A stretch of 6,876 bases of DNA, from the NCBI GenBank assembly GCA_020847775.1, contig JADLBI010000213.1, positions 1-6,876 on the forward strand, read 5' to 3'. The translations under genes and the position numbers were made by a program. Source of the DNA: Opitutaceae bacterium. Its GTDB lineage: Bacteria > Verrucomicrobiota > Verrucomicrobiia > Opitutales > Opitutaceae. This document shows, one piece after another, positions 1 through 4,932 of this stretch. The stretch's first letter is position 1. Each line of letters opens with the position of its first letter. The notes beneath the pieces are model-generated. The model saw only the letters and a list, made by a program, of their open reading frames with translations, made no database searches and was not told the origin of the DNA.

Positions 1-233
1 CCGCCGGCGATGCGACCCATGGGTTGGGGCAGCAGCCGCATGATGGAGAAGGCGGTGACGGATTTGCCGCAGCCGGATTCGCCAACGATGCCGAGGGTGC
101 GGCCGCGGTGGACCTCGAAGCTCACGCCGTCCACGGCGGTGAGGCGACCGGCGTCGGTGTCGAAGGTGGTGACGAGGTCACGCACCGCGAGCACGGGCGC
201 GTCGGCGGAGGGGGCGGGTGGATTAGCGGACAC
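1..233 (-). CDS. Peptide ABC transporter ATP-binding protein (OppD/DppD/YejF type), N-terminal fragment
   Basis: This is the first 77 codons of an ABC ATPase that would power the peptide importer encoded just upstream. The rest lies beyond the left edge. Residues 15-24 (LAVRDLVTTF) and the following acidic/glycine stretch match the usual start of OppD/DppD proteins. A perfect Walker A motif, GESGCGKS, lies at residues 51-58, followed by VTAFSIMRLLP, which is characteristic of the peptide/nickel branch of ABC ATPases. I chose GTG at 233-231 because it is the first start codon after the in-frame TAA further upstream and no ATG is available. An alternative GTG at 194 would leave only about five residues before the first beta strand. 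No Shine-Dalgarno sequence is visible. In E. coli the matching protein, YejF, is a fusion of two ATPase domains. Whether this one is fused, or followed by a separate OppF-like gene, cannot be seen. The family call is firm; the exact start is moderate. Confidence 0.9.
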   Translation of the reverse strand, partial: MSANPPAPSADAPVLAVRDLVTTFDTDAGRLTAVDGVSFEVHRGRTLGIVGESGCGKSVTAFSIMRLLPQPMGRIAG

Positions 234-462
234 GGGTGGGATTAGATGGAAACAAATTATTTAACCACAGATGAACACAGATTCACACAGAGGGGAAGAT
301 GGGGACGAAACCGCAAATGAGACCAGCCGGCCACCTGGCAGGAAAATGCCGGGCCCAGATTCCATATATGCGCCGGTGGTCGTATCATCTGTGTCCATCT
401 GTGTGCATCTGTGGTTCTCTTCAGGATGGAGAGAAATGGGCGTTGCTTCGATGTATATGCGA
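234..462. other. Intergenic gap inside the transporter operon, mostly a repeat element
   Basis: This gap separates the stop of the binding-protein gene from the start of the ATPase gene. Positions 263-416 hold an inverted-repeat element (listed separately). The remaining 46 bp (417-462) and 29 bp (234-262) contain no gene. On the minus strand, an AATAAT hexamer at 261-256 lies 22 bases before the ATPase GTG and matches a -10 box at five of six positions. I see no convincing -35 element at the right spacing, so promoter activity is only a possibility. I see no clear intrinsic terminator after the binding-protein gene. Confidence 0.6.
263..416. repeat. Inverted-repeat element with 30-bp decamer-built arms
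   Basis: The left arm (263-292) begins AACCACAGATGAACACAGAT. The reverse complement of the right arm (387-416) begins AACCACAGATGCACACAGAT. The two arms match at 26 of 30 positions. Each arm consists of three units of about 10 bp sharing the core CACAGA(T). The interior also folds: 321-331 pairs with 372-381 (10 bp with one bulge), and 334-340 pairs with 347-353 around the loop GGAAAA (one G-T wobble). No transposase or credible protein is encoded inside. This fits a non-autonomous mobile or repetitive palindromic element. From memory, arrays of this CACAGAT type are scattered in many environmental bacterial genomes. Copy number cannot be judged from one window, and no target-site duplication is obvious at the ends. 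Confidence 0.75.
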
Positions 463-2457
463 TCAGGGTTGTTTGTATTGATCGTAAACCTCGATGGCGG
501 GCGGGAAGGTCTGGCCGGCTTTCCGGGCGGCTTCGGTTTCCTGGCGTTTGGCGTCGTCGAGCCAGAAGAGGAAGAATTCGTTGAAGGAGGTGGCGATCTT
601 GACGTTGCCCTCCTTGGGCACGTCAAGCCAGCGCCAGGTGGCGGTGCGGATGAAGGGGATGATGAAGCCAGGGCAGAAGGAGGCGTCCTCGTAGATCATC
701 TCCTCGATGCGGTAGGCGATGCGTTTCATTTCCCCGAGGTCGTCCGACTTGTCGTAGGTCTCGATCAGGCGGTCGAGCTCGGGGATGGCGATTTCCTGCA
801 GGTTGTTGGTCTGGGTCTTGATCTGGCGGGCCGGGTTGATCGAGCCGTCGTCCAGGAAGGGCTTGTCGTAGGCGTTGGCGGAATGGAGGGTTTCCCAGTA
901 GCGGGGGAACATCTCGGCGCCGACGTTGAAGGCGCTGAACTGGATGTCGTGTTTTTTCTCCTGCACTTTTTTCCAGGCGGCGGTGCTGTCGAGCACGTCG
1001 ACGCGCAGTTCGAGGCCGGCCTTGAGGGCTTGTTCCTGGAGGATGGTGAGGACGTCCTTCAGGTTCTCGTAGCCGGTGGTGACTTGCAGGGAGAGGCGGG
1101 TGCCGGCGGCGTTGACGAGGATGCCGTCGGGGCCGCGCTGGGTGAAGCCGGCCTTGGCGAAACTGGCGAGGGCCTGGTCAATGTCGAAGGGGCGGGAGTG
1201 GATGTTGGGGTTGGTGAACTCGCCGAAACCGTCGGAGGCGGTTTGCATGCGGTCCCAGTCGCCGCGGGCGAATTTGGAAATGACGAGGGCCCAGTTCATG
1301 GCGTATTGGATGCCGACGCGGATGTCGCGGTTGTCGAGCAGGGGCTTGGTCTCGTTCATCCACAGGCCGTAGGTGGGGCGGGGGATGTCGTTAAAAAATT
1401 TCAGCTTGTGGATGTAGCCGTTGGCGACCTCGGGAGCGGAGTCGGGGAGCTTGTCATACCAGTATTCGGCGAGGGCGAGGTTGAAGAAATCGAGGTCGCC
1501 TTTGCGGAAGGACTCGAAGGCTTTGGCGGTGTCGCGGATGACGTTGAGGCGGATGCGGTCGGGGTTGAAGCGGTGGCGCCAGAAGGGGAGGTTTTCGGCC
1601 CACCAGTCCTTGACGTGGGTGAGGGTGACGCTGCGGCCCTTGTCGATGCCGGAGGGTAACACGGTGTAGGCGCCGCTGGTGGGGACGACGCGCCATTGGT
1701 AGCGTTCGGGATAGTCCTCACCAACTTCGGCGTAGAAATGGGCGGGGGAGGGCTCGTTCTCGAGGGTTTGGCTGAGCATGTCGGGCCGACGCTCGGGGAA
1801 GGTGAGCGCGAAAGTGTGCGCGTCGTAAATGGTCAGGCCAGAGAACTTGGTGGTGTAGTAATTGTTATACCACGGGGCCTTGATGTAGCTGGTGCGATAG
1901 AACCAGTGCGAGAAGAGCACGTCCTCCGTGGTGATGGGCTTGCCATCGGACCAGCGGGCCTTGGGGTTGATATGCACGTAAACGGTCTTGGCCTCCTGAT
2001 CCACGGCCCAGCGGTCGGCGATGCCGGGGTAGTAGTGGAAGCCATTGGTCGTGAGGCTGGTGACATTGGGGTGGCGGCGGGCGTAGAGCATGGCGATGTC
2101 GTCGAGGATCCAGGGGCGGAAACTGCCGTTGGAGTCGGGGCCGACGGTGCGCATGGTGCGGGGGAAGTCCTGAACCCAGAAATTGAGCGTGCCGCCGCGT
2201 TTGGCGTCGGGGGAGGAGAATTCGGGCTGGTCCATGCCGTCGTCCCAGGCGAGGTGCGCGGGCAGATCGGCCGGCGTCTTGAAATGGAAAAAATTCGGAT
2301 GCGCGGCGTAGTAGGCCTTGGCCTCGGTAAGGGCGTCGGGCTTGTCCGCGGTGGCGGCGGCAGTTTCTTTTTTACCGCAACCAGCGAGGAGGAGGGCGAG
2401 TCCGGCTAGCAGGGCGAAGATCGTCTGCGGGAGTTGTGCACGAGTCGTCATAGTCAT
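463..2457 (-). CDS. yejA: Peptide-binding lipoprotein of a YejABEF-type ABC importer (SBP family 5)
   Basis: This is a 664-residue extracellular solute-binding protein that would capture oligopeptides (in enterobacteria YejABEF also takes up microcin C) and deliver them to the YejB/YejE channel. Residues 1-27 form a lipoprotein signal: a hydrophobic stretch (IFALLAGLALLLAGC) ends in the lipobox LAGC with Cys27, so the protein should be membrane-anchored by lipid. The family-5 signature lies around residues 146-187 (ADRW, then RWSDGKPITTEDV at 168-180), and SGAY at 261-264 is in the expected place. The C-terminal part continues to a normal stop. The length is somewhat above the roughly 600 residues I recall for E. 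coli YejA. The ATG at 2457 overlaps the yejE stop as ATGA, which suggests translational coupling. A second in-frame ATG two codons later (2451) is possible. The reading frame stays open far upstream through yejE, but that stretch is an overlap shadow. Close E. coli homologues are periplasmic; the lipid anchor is inferred here from the lipobox. Confidence 0.93.
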   Translation of the reverse strand: MTMTTRAQLPQTIFALLAGLALLLAGCGKKETAAATADKPDALTEAKAYYAAHPNFFHFKTPADLPAHLAWDDGMDQPEFSSPDAKRGGTLNFWVQDFPRTMRTVGPDSNGSFRPWILDDIAMLYARRHPNVTSLTTNGFHYYPGIADRWAVDQEAKTVYVHINPKARWSDGKPITTEDVLFSHWFYRTSYIKAPWYNNYYTTKFSGLTIYDAHTFALTFPERRPDMLSQTLENEPSPAHFYAEVGEDYPERYQWRVVPTSGAYTVLPSGIDKGRSVTLTHVKDWWAENLPFWRHRFNPDRIRLNVIRDTAKAFESFRKGDLDFFNLALAEYWYDKLPDSAPEVANGYIHKLKFFNDIPRPTYGLWMNETKPLLDNRDIRVGIQYAMNWALVISKFARGDWDRMQTASDGFGEFTNPNIHSRPFDIDQALASFAKAGFTQRGPDGILVNAAGTRLSLQVTTGYENLKDVLTILQEQALKAGLELRVDVLDSTAAWKKVQEKKHDIQFSAFNVGAEMFPRYWETLHSANAYDKPFLDDGSINPARQIKTQTNNLQEIAIPELDRLIETYDKSDDLGEMKRIAYRIEEMIYEDASFCPGFIIPFIRTATWRWLDVPKEGNVKIATSFNEFFLFWLDDAKRQETEAARKAGQTFPPAIEVYDQYKQP

Positions 2458-3527
2458 TGATAAGTGGTGAATTTTTTTGGGTCGAAGGCCTCGCGGACGG
2501 CTTCGCCGATGAAGGTGATGAGGATGAGGATGATCACGAGGGCGCTGAACGCGCTGGCGACGATCCACGGCGCGGTGGTGAGGGTTTGGGTGCCCTGTTT
2601 GAGCAGTTCGCCCATGCTGGGCGTGGGCGGGGGCAGGCCGAAGCCGAGGAAGTCGAGCGCGGTAATCGCGGTGATGGCCGAGGCCACCGTGAAGGGCATG
2701 AAGGTGACGACGGTCGAAATCGTGTTGGGTAAAATGTGGCTGAAGATGATGCGGCCGGACCCCGCGCCGAGCACGACGGCGGCGGCGGTGTAATCGCGGG
2801 CTTTTTCGCGATAAGTCGCGGTGCGCATGTAGTAGGTCATCGAAGTCCACGAAAACAGCACCATGACGGCGAGGAGCAGGCCGATGCGCGCGGGGATGCT
2901 GAAGGTCGAGGGCACCACCGAGAACAGGATGATCACCATGTAGAGGAACGGGATGTTCGACCAAATCTCGATGAGGCGTTGCACGATGAGATCGAAGACG
3001 CCGCCGTAGTAGCCCATCAAGCAACCGATGCCGATGCCGATGAGGTAGGTGAGCGCCATGAACGCCAGCGAGAAGAAGATGGCGATGCGGAAGCCGTAGA
3101 ACAGTCGGGCGAAAATATCGCGGCCGGTCGTGTCGGTGCCGAGCCAATGTCCCGCGGGACCGTCCAGCCACGAGGGTGGCGCGGGTTTGAAGACGCCTTC
3201 GTAGGGGGTGTTTTCGTTGGGGCCGTAGGCGACGGGCGGCATGAGCACCCAGTCGCCCCGGTTTTCCGCGCGGCACCGCGCGCGCAGATCGCGGTAATTG
3301 GTTTCGTAGGAGTAATCGTAGCCGAAGGTCGTGCCCGGGAGGTTGGCGCCGTAGGTGGGGAAATACCAATGGCCCTGATAACGCACGATCAAGGCGCGCT
3401 GGTTGACGAGCAATTCGCCGATGAGCGAGACGAAGACGAGCGCCAGCAGGAGCACAAACGACCAGAAGCCGCGTTTGATGGAGCGGAAGCGCCGGAGTTT
3501 GCGGACGGTGAGCGGATTGAGGGCCAT
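2454..3527 (-). CDS. yejE: Peptide ABC transporter inner-membrane permease, YejE type
   Basis: This is a 357-residue permease subunit (BPD_transp_1 family, DppC/OppC branch) that pairs with YejB to form the membrane channel. A membrane segment lies near residues 22-41. It is followed by a large periplasmic insert with LIVRYQGHWYFP (46-57), typical of YejE and absent from ordinary DppC. The conserved HWLGTDTTGRDIFARLFYG block is at 127-145. The coupling (EAA) loop is around 249-273, ending HILPNTISTVVT, and contacts the ATPase. LDFLGFGLPPPTPSMGELL (291-309) and GEAVREAFDPKK (341-352) are near-diagnostic for YejE. I chose ATG at 3527 because RFRSIKRGFWS (13-23) then aligns with the E. coli N-terminus as I recall it. 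An earlier in-frame ATG at 3659 would lie inside yejB and add 44 low-quality residues. The gene starts 10 bp after the yejB stop and overlaps the next gene by ATGA. A run of seven A lies six codons before its stop. Confidence 0.95.
   Translation of the reverse strand: MALNPLTVRKLRRFRSIKRGFWSFVLLLALVFVSLIGELLVNQRALIVRYQGHWYFPTYGANLPGTTFGYDYSYETNYRDLRARCRAENRGDWVLMPPVAYGPNENTPYEGVFKPAPPSWLDGPAGHWLGTDTTGRDIFARLFYGFRIAIFFSLAFMALTYLIGIGIGCLMGYYGGVFDLIVQRLIEIWSNIPFLYMVIILFSVVPSTFSIPARIGLLLAVMVLFSWTSMTYYMRTATYREKARDYTAAAVVLGAGSGRIIFSHILPNTISTVVTFMPFTVASAITAITALDFLGFGLPPPTPSMGELLKQGTQTLTTAPWIVASAFSALVIILILITFIGEAVREAFDPKKFTTYQ
2472..2478 (-). other. In-phase A7 slippery heptamer near the end of yejE
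   Basis: The yejE codons for Pro-Lys-Lys read CCA AAA AAA, so the phase is A AAA AAA, the canonical layout for -1 ribosomal slippage. A -1 shift here enters the frame of the downstream binding-protein gene, which is open at this point: the ribosome would read Ile-His-His-Leu-Ser and then the Met-Thr-Met-Thr start of that protein. I see no obvious stimulatory hairpin. It may be a chance A-run, since Lys-Lys is natural in the conserved FDPKK end of the family. Confidence 0.3.
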
Positions 3528-3537
3528 CGCGGGGCGG

Positions 3538-4560
3538 TTACTTGAAGCGGATGCGCGGATCGATGAGCGCCACGAGCACGTCGGACAGGATGTTGCCGAG
3601 CAGCAGGAGCAGGCTGGAGAGGAAAATAATGCCCATGACGACGGGATAGTCGCGGTCAAAAATCGAGGTGAGGCCGAGCAGGCCGAAGCCGTTGATGTCG
3701 AAAATCGTTTCGATGAGGAACGAGCCCGTGACCAGCAGTGTGATGTTTTGCCCGAAGGTGGTGGCGATGGGGATGAGCGAATTGCGCAGCGCGTGCTTGA
3801 GCACCGCGCGGCGAAAGGACACGCCCTTGGCGATGGCGGTGCGCACGTAGTCGGCGGACAAGTTGTCCATCAGGTGGTTTTTCATGAGCAGCGTGGTGAC
3901 CGCGAAACTACCCACGAGATAGCACAGCAGCGGCAGCACGGCGTGGCGCGCGAGGTCAAGCGCCTGCCCCCAAACCGGCAGGTCGTCGAAATCGTAGCTG
4001 ATGAAGCCGCCCATCGGAAACCACTCGAGCCGGGCCGCGAAAAACAGCAGCAGCAGCGCGCCCAGCACGTAACCCGGCACGGCGTAACCCATGAAGATGA
4101 GGATGGACGAGGCGTTGTCCATGAGCGTGCGGTGCCGGATGGCCTTCACAATGCCGAGCGGGATCGAGATGCCGTAGGTGATGACGAGGGTGATGAGCCC
4201 GTAGAAAAGCGAGACCGGGAAGCGCGACTTGATGATGTCCCATACCGGCTCGTTGTAACGGTAGGAGGTGCCGAGGTCGCCGCGCACGACCTTGCCGAGC
4301 CAGAGGCCGTAGGAGACGATGGCGGGCTTGTCGAAACCGTAGTAGGCCTTGAGTTGCTGGAGTTGCTCCTCGGAGAGCGCCATGCTGCCGCCGCCGGGCC
4401 CCGAACGGTGGCCCGAAGCCATGTCAGCCGACTGCATTTCCATGATCGCGCGTTCCAGAGGTCCGCCCGGCACGACGCGCGTGATCATAAACACGATCAG
4501 CGTGATGCCGAGCAACGTGGGTGGAATGAGTAAAAAACGACGGATGAAATAGTCCCGCAT
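3538..4560 (-). CDS. yejB: Peptide ABC transporter inner-membrane permease, YejB type
   Basis: This is a 340-residue permease (BPD_transp_1 family, DppB/OppB branch), the first gene of the transporter cluster and partner of YejE. The N-terminus MRDYFIRRFLLIPPTLLGI leads into a first membrane segment (about 9-28) and the conserved VPGGPLERAI (30-39). YGFDKP (74-79) and GDLGTSY (94-100) are standard OppB-branch motifs. Further membrane segments lie near 117-137, 153-175, 205-225 and 307-331. The ATPase-coupling loop is at 241-265 (TAIAKGVSFRRAVLKHALRN, then SLIPI). GFGLLG (291-296), RDYPVVMG (303-310) and the C-terminal LIDPRIRF (332-339) are typical of YejB. Length is close to the roughly 364 residues I recall for E. 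coli; the Gly/Ser-rich insert at 50-60 is shorter. The ATG at 4560 gives the expected N-terminus. No Shine-Dalgarno sequence precedes it. Confidence 0.95.
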   Translation of the reverse strand: MRDYFIRRFLLIPPTLLGITLIVFMITRVVPGGPLERAIMEMQSADMASGHRSGPGGGSMALSEEQLQQLKAYYGFDKPAIVSYGLWLGKVVRGDLGTSYRYNEPVWDIIKSRFPVSLFYGLITLVITYGISIPLGIVKAIRHRTLMDNASSILIFMGYAVPGYVLGALLLLFFAARLEWFPMGGFISYDFDDLPVWGQALDLARHAVLPLLCYLVGSFAVTTLLMKNHLMDNLSADYVRTAIAKGVSFRRAVLKHALRNSLIPIATTFGQNITLLVTGSFLIETIFDINGFGLLGLTSIFDRDYPVVMGIIFLSSLLLLLGNILSDVLVALIDPRIRFK

Positions 4561-4723
4561 GGGCAGACAAACGAGGGGCGCGGCGACTTTTTATCGCCAC
4601 GCGGAAAAGTTTGAGGAAGTGCCGCGGCATAAAGCGAGCCGGAATGTCATAAACCTTGCAGGATCTGTCCGGACTGAAGCCGAGTGCCCGTCTCAGATAC
4701 GCCGGCAGGCTCCGACTCGGGCC

Positions 4724-4756
4724 AGAAAAGTGTCACGTATTACGTGACACTTTTCT
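4724..4756. terminator. Perfect 33-bp palindrome, possible bidirectional terminator
   Basis: Arms of 16 bp (4724-4739 and 4741-4756) are exact reverse complements around a single T at 4740. In RNA the fold would be a stem of about 12-13 bp with a short AU-rich loop. The outermost bases are AGAAAA on one side and TTTTCT on the other, so either strand gives a hairpin whose 3' arm ends in a U-run. That is the layout of an intrinsic bidirectional terminator, and it lies downstream of ppk1. The same core recurs at 4833-4851 without any T-run, so the core may instead be a protein-binding site. Confidence 0.4.
4731..4749. promoter_or_regulatory. Palindromic site, copy 1 (possible operator)
   Basis: The 19-bp perfect palindrome TGTCACGTATTACGTGACA is preceded by AG, a context it shares with copy 2, giving a 21-bp exact match. 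It lies 171 bp upstream of the yejB start. A dimeric regulator with TGTCAC/GTGACA half-sites is a natural reader of such a sequence. I cannot name the regulator family from the motif, and no regulator gene is in the window. Confidence 0.45.
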
Positions 4757-4832
4757 CATGGCGCCACATGTCGAAAACAGGTCATTTCATAGGTAAAAAC
4801 TGTCATTCTTGAGATTATGCCTCAGGGTGTAG

Positions 4833-4851
4833 TGTCACGTATTACGTGACA
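4833..4851. promoter_or_regulatory. Palindromic site, copy 2 (possible operator)
   Basis: The same 19-bp perfect palindrome as copy 1 lies here, with centres 102 bp apart (close to ten helical turns). It is not flanked by A/T runs, so it is a poor terminator, which favours a binding or recombination site. On the minus strand it sits just upstream of a CATAAT hexamer (4819-4814), where a -35 element would be. It also lies 82 bp downstream of the ppk1 stop. Confidence 0.45.
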
Positions 4852-4932
4852 GTTGGCGGTAGGCGGGTGGGTGGGGCGGGATGTGGCGCGGCTGCTTGGC
4901 GTGCGGTTTATTTGCGGCGCGGCGGCGGAGGT

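Larger units (their letters stand above)
4561..4932. other. Intergenic region between ppk1 and yejB
   Basis: This 372-bp region holds no credible gene. It should contain the end of the ppk1 transcript and, if the importer has its own promoter, that promoter. It contains two copies of one palindrome (listed separately). The 81 bp between them (4750-4830) are about 42% GC by hand count, well below the neighbouring genes. On the minus strand, CATAAT at 4819-4814 resembles a -10 box, and a -35 at normal spacing would fall inside the right-hand palindrome. A second weak -10 candidate (GATAAA on the minus strand) lies about 30 bp before yejB. Neither has a good -35 box. Positions 4852-4932 show nothing clear apart from a weak GCGGTT/AACCGC inverted repeat just after ppk1. 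Confidence 0.55.

Noticed and set aside
263..416. CRISPR array suggested by short repeated units
   Set aside because: The units are 10 bp with no spacers, and the two arms are inverted relative to each other, unlike a CRISPR array.
271..1659. Long plus-strand open frame (462 codons) opposite the binding-protein gene
   Set aside because: It is the antisense shadow of a well-supported family-5 binding protein in GC-rich DNA; its product is a low-complexity Gly/Val/Glu/Ala sequence and its start lies inside the inverted repeat.
2458..3369. Extension of the binding protein upstream through yejE to a 968-codon frame
   Set aside because: The added part is Arg/His/Pro-rich out-of-frame reading of yejE. 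The ATG at 2457 gives a complete lipoprotein signal and an ATGA overlap.
3528..3659. Longer yejE starting at ATG 3659 inside yejB
   Set aside because: The extra 44 residues are Ser/Cys-rich shadow sequence over the conserved yejB C-terminus; the shorter form matches the known YejE N-terminus.
4680..4720. CCGAGT/ACTCGG inverted repeat as a terminator or riboswitch
   Set aside because: The stem is only 6 bp around a loop of 29 bases, with no T-run; easily expected by chance in this GC-rich DNA.
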